From Acidobacteria bacterium Ga0077522 (lineage in GTDB: Bacteria; Acidobacteriota; Vicinamibacteria; Vicinamibacterales; Vicinamibacteraceae): DNA of 64,000 nucleotides. The notes beneath the pieces were generated by a model, which was given only the letters and a program-made list of their open reading frames with translations, was not told the origin of the DNA and ran no database searches. The stretch spans positions 1-64,000 of the forward strand of contig LNDN01000007.1 in assembly GCA_001464065.1 (NCBI GenBank), written 5' to 3'. Shown here piece by piece: positions 1 through 10,100 of the stretch; the stretch's first letter is position 1; every line of letters begins with the position of its first letter. The position numbers and the translations under genes were made by a program.

Positions 1-152
1 GGCGTCGACAGCGCGTGGTAGTTGATCGCGTAGACGATGCCGAACGCGATGGTGAAGTAGAAGCCGTAGAGCCACCACTTCGGCAACGCGTTGTCGAACT
101 CGCGGATGCCGTCGTACTCGTGGCTGAGCAGTTCGTCCTTCTTCTGGCTCAC
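1..152 (-). CDS. ccoP: cbb3 cytochrome c oxidase subunit III, N-terminal fragment (window edge)
   Basis: Only the first 50 codons are present; the gene runs off the left edge. The start is GTG at 152-150, overlapping the ccoQ stop (GTGA). The visible protein begins with a short polar stretch ([20 protein letters not shown]), then NALPKWW and a transmembrane helix. This is the usual N-terminus of CcoP, which carries two c-type haems in its missing periplasmic part and passes electrons to the oxidase core. Position at the end of ccoI-S-NO-Q supports the call. Confidence 0.9.
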   Translation of the reverse strand, partial: MSQKKDELLSHEYDGIREFDNALPKWWLYGFYFTIAFGIVYAINYHALST

Positions 153-361
153 AGCTGCACTCCTCGCAGGGCGTCTGGACGCGCGTCGGGCGCGGACGCG
201 TGATCGTCGTCCAGGGGCAGGTTGGCGTACGTCGACAGCGTGCGGCGGTCGAGACGCATCACCCACACCAGCATGACGATGAACACGGTCAGGAAGATGA
301 TCAGCGAGAGGACCGGGAAGATCTCGATCCCCACAATCGTGCGGAGGACTTCCTTGTACAT
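149..361 (-). CDS. ccoQ: cbb3 oxidase small subunit IV (CcoQ/FixQ-like)
   Basis: A 70-residue single-pass membrane protein. It has a short N-terminus ([16 protein letters not shown]), one hydrophobic helix at about residues 16-36, then RLDRRT and a charged tail. CcoQ proteins stabilise CcoP association with the cbb3 complex. The ATG at 361 shares one base with the ccoNO stop (TGATG), and its stop overlaps the ccoP GTG, so it is translationally coupled on both sides. Sequence identity is limited, as for all CcoQ proteins, and the call rests on size, topology and position. Confidence 0.85.
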   Translation of the reverse strand: MYKEVLRTIVGIEIFPVLSLIIFLTVFIVMLVWVMRLDRRTLSTYANLPLDDDHASAPDARPDALRGVQL

Positions 362-2574
362 CAGCGGCCTCCCTCGTGCGTCGGCATCAGCGCCGCCTGC
401 GTCGCCGCCGGCTTCGCCCGGGCGTCGGTGCCGAGACGCTGCAGGTAGGCAATCATCGCGACGATCTCGCGGTCGGCCGGCGTGTCCATCCCGGCGCCCT
501 TGAGGCGCTCGGCGATCTGCGCAGCCTGCGCCTGCATGTCGGTGCGCGCCTGCTGCTCGTAGCCCTCGGGATACGGCACGCCGAGCTTGCGCAGGGTGAT
601 GATCTTGCCCTCGATGTGGGTGTCATCGAGCTTGTCGGTGTACATCCACGGGTAACCTGGCATGATCGACCCCGGCGAGGTCGAACGCGGGTTCTTCATG
701 TGGAGGAAGTGCCACGAGTCGGGGTACTTGCCGCCCACGCGGTGCAGGTCCGGCCCGGTGCGCTTGGATCCCCAGAGGAAGGGGTGGTCGTAGACGAACT
801 CGCCGGGCTTGCTGTAGTCGCCGTAGCGCTCCGTCTCGGCCCGCATCGGGCGAATCATCTGCGAGTGGCAGCCGAGGCAGCCTTCGCGGATGTACAGGTC
901 GCGCCCTTCGATCTCCAGCGGCGTGTACGGCTGCACGGTGGCAATCGTCGGGATGTTGGCGCGGATGAGCGCGGTGGGCACGTACTCGACGACACCGCCG
1001 ATGACCACCGCCACGAAGGTCAGCACCGCGAACTGGGTCGGCCGGCCCTCGAGCACCCGGTGCCAGGCCTTGGCGCCTGGCGTCGGCGGCAGCGCGCGCA
1101 GCGGCGCCGCCTGCGCCGCTTCACCCGGCTGGAAGACGCCGGACGCGGCCGTCTTGTACAGGTTGTAGAGGCAGAGCACGGCGCCGATCAGGAAGATCGT
1201 GCCGCCACCGATGCGCAGCCAGTACATCGGCAGGATGCGGACCACGGTCTCGAGGAAGTTGCCGTAGCGCAGCGCGCCATCGGCCGTGAACTCCTTCCAC
1301 ATCAGGGCCTGGGTGATGCCGGCGATGTAGAGCGGAATCGAGTAGAACAGCACGCCGAGCGTCAGCAGCCAGAAGTGCGTGTTGGCCAGGCGCACCGAGA
1401 ACAGCGTCGTGCCGTAGATGCGCGGCACGATGTAGTAGAGCATCGCGAACGTCAGACCGCCGTTCCAGCCGAGCGCGCCGACGTGGACGTGGGCGATGAC
1501 GTAGTCGGTGTAGTGCGTGATCGCGTTGACGTTCTTGAGCGACATCATCGGCCCCTCGAACGTCGACATGCCGTAGGCGGTCACACCGACCACCATGAAC
1601 TTCAGCACCGGATCCTCGCGCACGCGATCCCACGCGCCGCGCAGCGTCAGCAGGCCGTTGACCATGCCACCCCACGACGGGGCAATCAGCATGAACGAGA
1701 ACACCGTGCCGAGCGTCTGGGCCCAGTCGGGCAACGCCGTGTAGAGCAGGTGGTGGGGGCCGGCCCAGATGTAGATGAAGATCAGCGCCCAGAAGTGGAT
1801 GATCGACAGGCGGTACGAGAACACCGGCCGCCCCGACGCCTTCGGGATGAAGTAGTACATGATCCCGAGGAACGGCGTCGTCAGGAAGAAGGCGACGGCG
1901 TTGTGCCCGTACCACCACTGCACCAGCGCGTCCTGCACGCCGGCGTACAGCGAGTAGCTCTTGAGGAAGCTGACCGGCAGGCCGAACGAGTTGACCACGT
2001 GCAGCAGGGCCACCGTGATGAACGTCGACAGGTAGAACCACACCGCGACGTACATGTGCCGCTCGCGCCGCTTGTAGATGGTGCCGAGCATGTTGATGCC
2101 GAACACCACCCACACCAGCGTGATCGCGATGTCGATCGGCCACTCGAGCTCGGCGTACTCCTTGCTCGTGGTGAAGCCGAACGGCAGCGTCAGCGCCGCC
2201 GAGACGATGATCAGCTGCCAGCCCCAGAAATGGATCGTGCTGAGCAGGTCGCTGAACATCCGCGCCTTGCACAGGCGCTGCAGCGAGTAGTAGACGCCGA
2301 CGAAGATGGCGTTGCCCGCGAACGCGAAGATCACCGCGTTGGTGTGCAACGGCCGCAGTCGGCCGTACGAGAGCTGCGGGATGAAGTTGAGGAACTCCGG
2401 TCGTACGAGCTTGATCGCCACGATCAGCCCGACGAGGAAGCCGACGATGCCCCAGATCGAGGTCGCGACGATGAAGTTGCGGACGATCGCGTTGTCGTAC
2501 GCGAAGGTCTCGACGGCCCCAGCGTCTCGCTGGGCGTTGGGCCCGTCTCCGGGCGACTGCGTCACATCATGCAT
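361..2574 (-). CDS. ccoNO: fused cbb3 oxidase subunits I and II (CcoN-CcoO)
   Basis: A 737-residue fusion of the catalytic haem-copper subunit and the monohaem cytochrome c subunit of the high-affinity terminal oxidase. Residues 1-480 are CcoN: about 12 membrane helices, RPLHTNA (H77), WWYGHN (H224, copper-B ligand), GPHH (H274/H275) and AHVHVG (H362/H364, haem ligands). A linker with another helix (about 513-530) leads to CcoO, with haem-c motif CLGCH at 566-570 and [10 protein letters not shown] providing the methionine ligand. I start at ATG 2574 (MHDVTQ), 13 bp after ccoS; an upstream extension would be antisense-like sequence within ccoS. CcoN and CcoO are separate genes in proteobacteria; fusions are known in some other phyla. 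Confidence 0.95.
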   Translation of the reverse strand: MHDVTQSPGDGPNAQRDAGAVETFAYDNAIVRNFIVATSIWGIVGFLVGLIVAIKLVRPEFLNFIPQLSYGRLRPLHTNAVIFAFAGNAIFVGVYYSLQRLCKARMFSDLLSTIHFWGWQLIIVSAALTLPFGFTTSKEYAELEWPIDIAITLVWVVFGINMLGTIYKRRERHMYVAVWFYLSTFITVALLHVVNSFGLPVSFLKSYSLYAGVQDALVQWWYGHNAVAFFLTTPFLGIMYYFIPKASGRPVFSYRLSIIHFWALIFIYIWAGPHHLLYTALPDWAQTLGTVFSFMLIAPSWGGMVNGLLTLRGAWDRVREDPVLKFMVVGVTAYGMSTFEGPMMSLKNVNAITHYTDYVIAHVHVGALGWNGGLTFAMLYYIVPRIYGTTLFSVRLANTHFWLLTLGVLFYSIPLYIAGITQALMWKEFTADGALRYGNFLETVVRILPMYWLRIGGGTIFLIGAVLCLYNLYKTAASGVFQPGEAAQAAPLRALPPTPGAKAWHRVLEGRPTQFAVLTFVAVVIGGVVEYVPTALIRANIPTIATVQPYTPLEIEGRDLYIREGCLGCHSQMIRPMRAETERYGDYSKPGEFVYDHPFLWGSKRTGPDLHRVGGKYPDSWHFLHMKNPRSTSPGSIMPGYPWMYTDKLDDTHIEGKIITLRKLGVPYPEGYEQQARTDMQAQAAQIAERLKGAGMDTPADREIVAMIAYLQRLGTDARAKPAATQAALMPTHEGGR

Positions 2575-2587
2575 GGAGTGAGACCCT

Positions 2588-2755
2588 TCACGGCTTCGGT
2601 TGAGGGGCGGACCGGCCGGGCTCGTCGAGGAGGACCCTGACAGCCGGCGTGGTGGTGTCGTCGAACTGCCCGGACCGCACTGCCCAGACGAAGGCGGCCA
2701 GGAACCCTCCGGCGACCACGGCGCCGGCGGCAATGAGGAAGAAGATCACGTTCAT
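2588..2755 (-). CDS. ccoS: cbb3 oxidase maturation protein CcoS
   Basis: A 55-residue protein, MNVIFFLIAAGAVVAGGFLA then AFVWAVRSGQFDD. One N-terminal helix followed by the invariant AxxWAxxxGQFDD-type motif is diagnostic of CcoS/FixS, which is needed for insertion of copper and haem cofactors into CcoN. ATG 2755 overlaps the ccoI stop (ATGA), so it is coupled to the copper pump. The tail after residue 32 is proline-rich and longer than strictly needed. Confidence 0.93.
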   Translation of the reverse strand: MNVIFFLIAAGAVVAGGFLAAFVWAVRSGQFDDTTTPAVRVLLDEPGRSAPQPKP

Positions 2756-5193
2756 CGCGGCGCCCCTCCGGGCGCGGCCACCCGCATCAACCCGACACTC
2801 AGGCCGACAACGGTGAGCGAGCTGACCGGCATCAGGATGGCCGTCGCCAGCGGCGTGAGCTGCCCGGTGAGGGCGAGCCCGAGGCCGATGACGTTGTAGG
2901 CCACGGAGACGAGGAAGCACAGGAGAATCACGTAGCGGGCCCGGCGGGCGTACCGCAGCACCGCCGGCAGCAGCGTCAAGCGGTCGCCACGGATGACGAC
3001 GTCGCACGCCGGCACGAGGCACGCCGTATCGTCCGAGACGGCGATGCCGACGTCCGCCGCAGCAAGGGCGCCGGCGTCGTTCAGGCCATCGCCGACCATC
3101 AGCACGTGCCGGCCAGCGTCCTGCCGCGTCCGGACGGCATCGAGCTTGTCCTCCGGGGTCTGGCGGAACCGCATGCGGTCGGCGAACGCGGCGCGCCAGC
3201 GCGGCGCCTCGCCGTCGTGGTCGCCCGAGAGCAGCCACGTTTCGTACGCCGACGAGAGCGTGTGCGCGACGGCGGTCATGCCGGCGCGCTCCGGAGTGGC
3301 GAGCGTCAGGAATCCAAGCCGGCCATCGACCGAGACCCACGTGCGCCCCGGCACGGCTGTCACGGGCTGCCCCGTCACGCGGCCGACCAGCGCCGACGAC
3401 CCGATGGCCACCGCCGCGCCATCGATGTCGCCCGTGATGCCCTGCCCGACGATCTCCCGGACGAATCGCGCCGCGCCATGCACGGCCTCGCGCCCCGCCA
3501 GCGCCCGGCTGACCGGGTGCACGGACTCGGCGGCGAGCCGACGCACGCGCGCCCAGTCGTCGCCGTCGAGGCCCTCGAGGTCGACGACCGCGGCAGCCTC
3601 CGCCGTCGTCAGCGTCCCGGTCTTGTCGAAGGCGACGGTGTCGACGCGACTGAGGTCGAGCGCCACGGCGCCCTGTTTCAGGTAGACGCCGGCCTCGCCG
3701 AGCTTCCCGAGTGCCGTGCCGAGCGTGATGGGGGCCGCCAGGGTCAGGGCGCACGGGCACGCGATGATGAGCACGGCGGTCGCGACCTGGGCCGCCATCC
3801 GGAGGTCGGGCCACCAGGCGTAGAAGCCGATCGCCGCCAGCGCCACCGCGCCGACCGTGAACCAGTGGCCGAAGCGCGCCGACACCGTGGTCAGCCAGTG
3901 CGAGGACTTCTGCGCGAACACGGGGTTGTTCCACAACTCGGCGAGCCGGCTGTGCGACACCCGCCGCAACACCCGGAGCTGCAACGCCTCCCCGACGACC
4001 CGTCCGCCCGCACTCACCGTCTCACCCGCCTGCAAGGAGACAGGGTCCTGCTCGCCGGTGACAAAGGCCAGATCGATGCGCCCGCTGCCCTCGGTGAGCA
4101 GCGCGTCCGCGGGCACCACTTCCTGCGGCCGGACGACGATGACGTCGCCGGGTTCGAGGGCCTCGATGGGCCGCATGGTCATCGTGTCGCCCGTCACGAC
4201 CCGCACCGACAGGGGCAGGAACGATCGGACGGTGCGATCGAAGGCGATGCGGTCGAAGGCCATCTGCTGGAACAGGCGGCCGATCAGGAGGAAGAACACG
4301 AGGCCGGCGAACGAGTCGAGGAAGCCTTCGCCGCTGCGCGTCAGGATGTCCCAGAGACTGCGCACGAACAGCACCGCCAGCCCCATCGCCACCGGGACAT
4401 CCAGCGTGATGGCCCGCATGCGGATCGAGTGCCAGGCGGCAGTGAAGAACTCCGAGGCGCTGTACAGCAGCACCGGGATGGCGAAGAGGATGTTCAGCGT
4501 GTCGAAGAGCCGCTGGAAGCCTGGCTCGAGGGGCGCGCCATTGGCATAGCGCGGGATGCTGAACAACATCATGTTGCCGACGGCGAAGCCGGCCAGACCG
4601 AGCTTGAGGTACAGGTCGCGCCGCGCGGCCGGCATCCGTCCGGCCCGTCGCTCACCGTCGATGACCGGCTCGTAGCCCAGGGCCGCCAGCCGTTCGGCCA
4701 CCGCGCGCAGCGTCGTGCGGTCGGGCCGGAACGAGACGCGCACCGTCCGGCGCATCAGGTCCGCTTCGGAGCGGCCGATGCCCTCGTCGAAGCGCCACAG
4801 CTGCTCCAGCAGCCAGAGGCACGAGGCGCAGTGCAGCGAGGGCACCGAGAAGGTGGCGTGGCTGAAGGTGCCGTCGTGGGCGTCGATGAACCGCTGCGCC
4901 ACCGCGGGGTCGTCGAGCGGCGCGAATCGTGCCGCGTCGCGCTGCGCGACCTGCCGCTGCGAGAGGCCGGCACCGGTGTCGCAGGCGTAGAACTGCGTCA
5001 GCCCGTGGGTCTGCAGCAGCGCGAACACGGAGGCGCAGCCGTTGCAGCAGAACGTGCCGGCATCGGTGCGAATGCCGTCGGACGCACACGTGTCGCCGCA
5101 GTGGCGGCAGAGCACGGGCGCCTCGGGCAGAGCCGCAGCGCAGTCGAGGGTGGAGGAGGACGCAGTGGTCACGCAGGAACCCCACGCGGACAC
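2752..5193 (-). CDS. ccoI: copper-translocating P1B-type ATPase (CcoI/FixI)
   Basis: An 813-residue heavy-metal P-type ATPase that supplies copper for assembly of the cbb3 oxidase. An N-terminal cysteine cluster (CRHCGDTC and CCNGC, about residues 29-53) precedes an HMA-like domain with HCASC at 121-125. The core has the actuator TGEQ loop (about 379), CPC in the metal-binding helix (479-481), the phosphorylation motif DKTGT (523-527), HP (about 559) and GDGLND. The start is GTG 5193; a second in-frame GTG lies seven codons later, so the exact N-terminus is uncertain. First gene of the ccoI-S-NO-Q-P operon. The N-terminal Cys-rich region before the HMA domain is typical of FixI/CcoI rather than CopA. 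Confidence 0.93.
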   Translation of the reverse strand: MSAWGSCVTTASSSTLDCAAALPEAPVLCRHCGDTCASDGIRTDAGTFCCNGCASVFALLQTHGLTQFYACDTGAGLSQRQVAQRDAARFAPLDDPAVAQRFIDAHDGTFSHATFSVPSLHCASCLWLLEQLWRFDEGIGRSEADLMRRTVRVSFRPDRTTLRAVAERLAALGYEPVIDGERRAGRMPAARRDLYLKLGLAGFAVGNMMLFSIPRYANGAPLEPGFQRLFDTLNILFAIPVLLYSASEFFTAAWHSIRMRAITLDVPVAMGLAVLFVRSLWDILTRSGEGFLDSFAGLVFFLLIGRLFQQMAFDRIAFDRTVRSFLPLSVRVVTGDTMTMRPIEALEPGDVIVVRPQEVVPADALLTEGSGRIDLAFVTGEQDPVSLQAGETVSAGGRVVGEALQLRVLRRVSHSRLAELWNNPVFAQKSSHWLTTVSARFGHWFTVGAVALAAIGFYAWWPDLRMAAQVATAVLIIACPCALTLAAPITLGTALGKLGEAGVYLKQGAVALDLSRVDTVAFDKTGTLTTAEAAAVVDLEGLDGDDWARVRRLAAESVHPVSRALAGREAVHGAARFVREIVGQGITGDIDGAAVAIGSSALVGRVTGQPVTAVPGRTWVSVDGRLGFLTLATPERAGMTAVAHTLSSAYETWLLSGDHDGEAPRWRAAFADRMRFRQTPEDKLDAVRTRQDAGRHVLMVGDGLNDAGALAAADVGIAVSDDTACLVPACDVVIRGDRLTLLPAVLRYARRARYVILLCFLVSVAYNVIGLGLALTGQLTPLATAILMPVSSLTVVGLSVGLMRVAAPGGAPR

Positions 5194-5311
5194 GCGCAGG
5201 CGTCACTCTTCAAACGCAACATCCGGGCCATCGTCGTGGACACGGAAACCCGAGCGTCGGCACGCGAGGCCACGGCGCCTCCTCCGGATTGGCGGCAATA
5301 TTCCCCACCCC

Positions 5312-5329
5312 CTGCCGAAAATTCGGCAG
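5312..5329. promoter_or_regulatory. perfect inverted repeat between divergent ccoI and thioredoxin genes
   Basis: CTGCCGAA-AA-TTCGGCAG, two perfect 8-bp arms with a 2-bp centre, lies in the 264-bp gap between the ccoI GTG (5193) and the thioredoxin ATG (5458). It sits beside an AT-richer stretch (GGCAATATTCCCC). The size and symmetry suit a dimeric repressor or activator site that could serve both directions. It does not match the FNR box TTGAT-N4-ATCAA. The rest of the gap holds no recognisable gene. A short hairpin function cannot be excluded. Confidence 0.45.
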
Positions 5330-5457
5330 CTGCGGTCTGTGGCGCACACGGCATCCCGGAACCCTATCCAAGGACAGTCCGCGTCGCGTGCGGCGCGCGG
5401 GCGCCGCGCACGCTGCCCACTCCGTGTCCGCGTTACAGTGCTGAGAGGAGGTGCCTC

Positions 5458-5928
5458 ATGGCATCCAGCAGACTCGATGCCCGCGGTCTGATCGTCCCGT
5501 GCCCGTCCTGCGGAGCCGCCAATCGCCTGACGTTCGGCACGCTCGGGCAGGCAACGCGGTGCGGCAAGTGCCACACCGATCTCGGGGCGCCCGACAGTCC
5601 CGTGGAACTCCCCACGTCGGCCCTGTTCGATGCGGTCGTGCGCCACTCGCGGCTTCCGGTCCTCGTGGACTTCTGGGCCGCCTGGTGTGGCCCGTGCCGC
5701 GTCGTGGCGCCACAGGTCGAGATCGTGGCGCGTCGCAACGCCGGGCGCCTGCTGGTGACCAAGGTCGACACGGATGCCGTGGCGGACCTGTCGGCCCGCC
5801 TGGGCATCCGGTCCATTCCGACCCTGGCCGTCTACGAGGGGGGCGAGCAGGTGGCCCGCACCGCCGGGGCCATGGCTGCCGACCAGATCGAGGCCTTCGT
5901 GCGCGGCGTCGTCGCCGACGGCGACTGA
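5458..5928 (+). CDS. trxC: thioredoxin with N-terminal zinc ribbon (thioredoxin 2 type)
   Basis: A 156-residue cytoplasmic thiol-disulphide oxidoreductase. The N-terminus carries two CxxC pairs (CPSC at 15-18, CGKC at 35-38), the zinc-binding module of TrxC/Trx2. A thioredoxin fold follows with DFWAAWCGPC (redox C77/C80) and the cis-proline in IRSIPTLAVY. ATG 5458 has a good ribosome-binding site (GAGAGGAGG). Length and domain order match the TrxC family. It is divergent from the cbb3 operon, whose assembly needs reduced cysteines, but a functional link is only suggested by position. Confidence 0.92.
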   Translation: MASSRLDARGLIVPCPSCGAANRLTFGTLGQATRCGKCHTDLGAPDSPVELPTSALFDAVVRHSRLPVLVDFWAAWCGPCRVVAPQVEIVARRNAGRLLVTKVDTDAVADLSARLGIRSIPTLAVYEGGEQVARTAGAMAADQIEAFVRGVVADGD

Positions 5929-5931
5929 AAT

Positions 5932-6011
5932 GGGCTCAGGGCTCTGGGCTCAGGGCTCAGAAACTGGGCTCTGGGCTCACGGCTCTGGGCTCGGGCTCGG
6001 GCTCGGGCTCA
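5932..6011. repeat. GGGCTC(A/T) heptamer array
   Basis: Eighty bases made almost entirely of GGGCTCA and GGGCTCT heptamers (5932-5959 and 5966-5986), passing into GGGCTC hexamers (5987-6011), with one 6-bp interruption GAAACT. It starts three bases after the thioredoxin stop codon. It contains no coding sequence and no T-tract typical of a terminator. Confidence 0.9.
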
Positions 6012-6032
6012 CGGCGCGGCCACACTCGATGC

Positions 6033-6545
6033 TCAGGGCACAGGGGTGGCCGCCGCGATGGCGCGGGCCAGGCCCAGCATCTTCTCGCGGTCGATCTTGT
6101 AGAGGACCATCCGCACGACGCCGTCAGGGCGCTGGACTTCGAGCAGCGCGGCGCCATCGCCCAGATTGACCGTGGCCGCGTTGACGGCGATGCCGGCCAG
6201 CGCTTCGCGCTTCTTTCCATCGCTCTCGACCGCCTGCAGGTCGATGTCGAACGCCTTCGCGAGCGTCGTCTCGTCGTCAGCGATGGCCTTGAGGTTGGCG
6301 AAGGTGAACCCGAAGTTGCTGTCGTCGCCCTGCCACTCGCAGCGGGTGAAGCCGGGGCGCGGTTCGTCCACCGACGGGCCCGTGTACGCGTCACCCACGA
6401 CCGCTGCCGCGGCCGCCTGACTGAGGACGGCGTCGCACCGAAGACCGGTGTCGGCCGCCGGTTGATCGGGGCGGGCGGCGACGGGCGCTGTGCCGAGCGC
6501 GCAGGCCATCGACAGCGCGAGCAGCCGGGTCCGGTCCATGCTCAT
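6033..6545 (-). CDS. small secreted protein of unknown function
   Basis: A 170-residue protein with a signal peptide (MSMDRTRLLALSMACALGTA, probable cleavage after PVAA). The mature part has two cysteines (LRCDAVL and FTRCEWQ) that could form one disulphide, and a mixed alpha/beta look with repeated short amphipathic strands. The overall pattern recalls small secreted mycobacterial DUF3558-like proteins, but I cannot assign a family. ATG 6545 overlaps the stop of the upstream gene (ATGA), so the two are co-translated; a second ATG two codons on is an alternative. Confidence 0.7.
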   Translation of the reverse strand: MSMDRTRLLALSMACALGTAPVAARPDQPAADTGLRCDAVLSQAAAAAVVGDAYTGPSVDEPRPGFTRCEWQGDDSNFGFTFANLKAIADDETTLAKAFDIDLQAVESDGKKREALAGIAVNAATVNLGDGAALLEVQRPDGVVRMVLYKIDREKMLGLARAIAAATPVP

Positions 6546-7054
6546 CGCGCGCCCGCGCTGGCCGACGGGGGCCCCAGCGGACTGGGGACGCATCCCTCGC
6601 GTTCGACCGTGTAGCTCCCGCCGGTGAGCACCCACCCGCGCGGCGTCTTCATCAGTTCGAAGCTGTCGATGCCGCAGTGGCTGAACGTTCCGTCGAGCCA
6701 GAAGTCGTAGGGCGTCCAGACGGTGGCGATGCCCTTGTGGACGCGTACCTGCGGCTGCCACATGCGCTCGAGCATCTTGCGGCCGCACTTGCCGAAGCTG
6801 GTGGCGAACTCGTCGAGCGTGACGCTGCGCGCGGGCACGTCGGCGCCGACGGTCTGGCGATAGAGCCGGCCTTCCGGCACGGTGATGGCGCGAATCGTCA
6901 CCTCGTCACAGGCGACCATCGCGTCGAACAGCTTCTGCGTCACGGCGAGCACCTCGCGCTCGTCGGAGGCCGCCGGTTGCGCGTGCATCGGTGGTGCGAC
7001 CGCCAGCACGCCGATCACGGCCACGGCAGTTCGGAAGACCCGCAGGATTGGCAT
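6542..7054 (-). CDS. secreted NTF2-like (SnoaL/lumazine-binding fold) protein
   Basis: A 170-residue protein with signal peptide MPILRVFRTAVAVIGVLAVA ending near MHAQP. The mature part starts with a helix (REVLAVTQKLFDAMVACDEV) and continues with strand-rich segments (VRVHKGIATVWTPYDFWLDG, HCGIDSFELMKTPRGWVLTG). This is the usual arrangement of NTF2-like domains of about 120 residues, often annotated as lumazine-binding or nuclear transport factor 2 family. The ligand is unknown. I start at ATG 7054 because it gives the signal peptide; frames further upstream lie in the palindromic repeat at 7074-7104. Coupled to the downstream secreted protein. Confidence 0.8.
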   Translation of the reverse strand: MPILRVFRTAVAVIGVLAVAPPMHAQPAASDEREVLAVTQKLFDAMVACDEVTIRAITVPEGRLYRQTVGADVPARSVTLDEFATSFGKCGRKMLERMWQPQVRVHKGIATVWTPYDFWLDGTFSHCGIDSFELMKTPRGWVLTGGSYTVEREGCVPSPLGPPSASAGAR

Positions 7055-7073
7055 CGTGGCGCGATTGTACGCC

Positions 7074-7104
7074 GGGAGGGACGCCTCGCCGAGGCGTCCC
7101 TCCC
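7074..7104. repeat. perfect palindrome GGGAGGGACGCCTCG / CGAGGCGTCCCTCCC
   Basis: Two perfect 15-bp arms separated by one base. It sits 11 bp downstream of the SBBP gene stop at 7116, reading on the minus strand, and upstream of the NTF2-like gene. It could act as a transcription terminator for the long gene, but there is no U-tract. Its inner part, GACGCCTCG-C-CGAGGCGTC, recurs at 19691-19709 and, degenerate, at 61431-61447, and half of it stands at 11611-11624. It therefore belongs to a dispersed repeat family. Confidence 0.85.
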
Positions 7105-7115
7105 AACGACATCGC

Positions 7116-10100
7116 CTACTGCAGCTTCGTCGCCAGGGCGTTGGTGCCCGCGGCCCAGTTGACGCCGCCGGCATCCGAGTACATCGCCCGCTCGACGACG
7201 ATCTGAATCGGCGCGCCGCCGATGCTCTCGACGATCATCCCGAACCGCTTGCCGCGCGTCTCCGGGAAGAACTCGTCGGCCGCCGGGGCGATGTTGAAGC
7301 GCGCGTTGGCGTTGACCGCGTACTCCCGCGCGATGGGCGCCGTGCCGTCCTCGAACAGGACCGTCGCGCGAATGGTGCCCGCCACCGGCGACGTGTTGGC
7401 CACGAGCACGTACGTCTCGGTCTCGCGCGCCCCCCCCACTTCACCTTCGGCGACGGCCCACCGCGTGCCCGTGGTCGTCTCGCCCGGGCTGTTGTGCGCC
7501 TCCTGCCACGTGTCGGACGTCGGTCCCGGCCACCACATCGACCGCTCGACGATGATCGGCACGCCGTTGGTCGAGGTGATGCGAGTGGACATGGCGGCGT
7601 CGGCGAGGGCCGCGTCAGCCTCGTCGACCCAGATGTTGAAGCGGCTGTTGCCGGCCACCTGGTAGGTCTTCGTGATCACCTGCCCGCTCGACAGCAGGAA
7701 GTCGGCCTGCACCGTGGCCTCGGCGGCCTGCGGATTGGCGATCAGGATGAACAGGTCGAAGTAGTTGCCCGTGGCGCCCTCGGCGAGGAACCACTGCGTC
7801 GACGGCGCGGTGACGCCCGCGCTCTCGTGTCCGGCCCCGAGCGCCTGCCCCTGACGGTTCAGGTACATCGCGCGCTCGGCGATGATCGGCACGCCATTGG
7901 TGGACTCGATGATGGCCGACAGTTCCGCCGTCGCCAGCGCCGCCAGGGCCGGATCGGTGCGACCTTCCTCGTCGACCCAGATGTTGAAGCGGCTCTGTCC
8001 GTTGACGACGTAGTGCTTGACCACTGGTGCGGCCGGTGCCGGCAGCAGGTACGTCACCTTGACCTGCGCCGCCTGGTCGTTGGGGTTCTGAATCAGATAG
8101 AAGAGATCGAAGTTGAAGAACGTCGCGCCCTCGGCGAAGTACCACTTCGTGGCCGTCCGCGTCAGGATGCCGCGCTCGGCGTGGCTGCCGTAGCCGCTCT
8201 GATCCCAGGTCATCGTCCGGTCGGCCACCACCTGGACGTCGGCCTCCACCAGCGTCGAGAACTCCGCGGCCTCGAGGCCGGGCAGGGTCTCGACGTCGAT
8301 CGTCGCACGGCTCATCGGCGCAATGGTCCGGTAGTCGCGGATGGTGGTGCCATCGGCGCGCTGGAAGCGCGTCAGCACGAGCGCGGTCTGGTGCGTCGGG
8401 TTGGCGATGGCGAGCCGGGTATCGAAGAACTGCCCCGTGGCGCCTTCGGCCAGGTAGGTGATGACGAAGCCGCGCGGGTGCGTCCCCTGCTGCAGCTCCT
8501 GCAGGTTGGTCTTGCCATCTCCGTCGGGGTCGTCATTCGCACCGGACCCCGGGCCACCGAACGGGTCGAGGCCGTACTTGCCCTCGAACTCGTTGCTCAG
8601 GCCGTCGCCATCGGCATCGCCCGTCGGTTCGAGCGTGGGCACACCCACCGTTGCCGATGCCGTGTTGTTGGCCGGCACGGGATCGAGCACACCGGCCGTG
8701 ACCGTCGCCGCATTGGTCACCTGCTGCCCCGGCGTCGTCGCCGTCAGCTTGGCGACGATCTGGATGGTCGCCACCGTCCCGGGCGCGAGCTGCCCGAAGG
8801 TCACGGTGCGGGCGTTGCCGGCGCCGCCGCAGATGCCGCCGAGGTCGGACGTGCAGGACACGTACTCGAGGCCGGCCGGGAGCGTGTCGGTCACGACCAC
8901 ACCGGAGGCCGGGTCGGTGCTCGGGTTGACGATCTGCAGCGTGAAGGTCACGTTCTGCCCGGGCAGGATGGTGCCGACGTTGGCCAGCTTGGTCAGTGAC
9001 AGATCGACGCTGTATCCAAGTTTCTGCAGCACCGCGTCGCCGTCGCCACCGCCGTAGCCCGCCTGGAACGGGTTGACCAGGCGGAAGCCACCGGGATTGC
9101 CGGCGCTGAACACGCTGGCGGCGTTGGTCGTGCCGCCCAGGTAGGTCTCACCGGATGCATTGACGGCGATCGTGAACAGCGCCTGACCGTTGGCGTTGGC
9201 GCCGAGATAGCTCGAGAAGACGAAAGCCGTGCCGTCGGGATTGAGGATCTGGACGTAAGGCGGCTGCTGCCACACGGTGTCCTGCACGGCGCCAATCATC
9301 GGCAGGTCGGTCGACCGCGTCGACCCGACGATGTGGACGCGCCCCATGTGGTCGACGGCGATGTCGTTCAGGTTGTCGAAGTTGTTGCCGCCGGTGAACG
9401 TCGCGTAGATGCGCGATGCGGCGCCGGTCTTGGTGAGATCCAGTTTGATGACGAAACCGTCCCATGGTTCCTGGCCGCCACCGACCGGGTTGTTGAACTG
9501 GCGGGCTGCCCCGGCGGTCACCGGGAAGTCGGAGTTGGACCGCGACTCGCCACCGACGTAGACGAAGCCGTTGGCGTCGATGTCGAGCGCGTACACGTGA
9601 TCGGTGCTGCCGCCCGAGATGTATGAGGAATAGAGCAAGCCAGCGGTGCCGGCGATGTCGGTGTCGATCTGGCTGACGAAGCCGTCGACGGTGTTGCCGA
9701 TCCGCGGCGCAAAGCCGTTGAGGACGGGCAGATCCCCGGTCGACGTGTCGCTGCCGAAGGTGACCTTGCCGTCGCCGTTGGCGACGATGTCGGCGCGGTT
9801 GGTCATCTCGTTCTGGCTGCCGCCGAAGTAGGTCGAGTAGACCACTGCGCCCGCCTCGGTGTAGCGCTGAACGAACAGGTCGTCGGTACCCCAGCGGGTG
9901 GTCCGATAGGCATTGACGGTGGTGACGAAGCCTTCCGTCGTGTTGTTGGACGCGGTCTTGCCCACGACGTAGGCATTGCCCTGGGCGTCCACAGCCACGC
10001 CGGTCGCCGCCTCTCGACGCGTCCCGCCGATGAACGTCGAGTACGACAACCCGCCTGCAGGCGTCAGTCGCGTGTAGAACGCATCGGCCGACTGCGCGGG

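Noticed and set aside
376-2640. Very long open frame antisense to ccoNO, and similar ones opposite ccoI, the SBBP proteins and recD2
   Set aside because: High GC leaves few stops; the predicted products are Arg/Ala/Gly/Pro/His-rich without motifs and lie exactly over well-supported genes.
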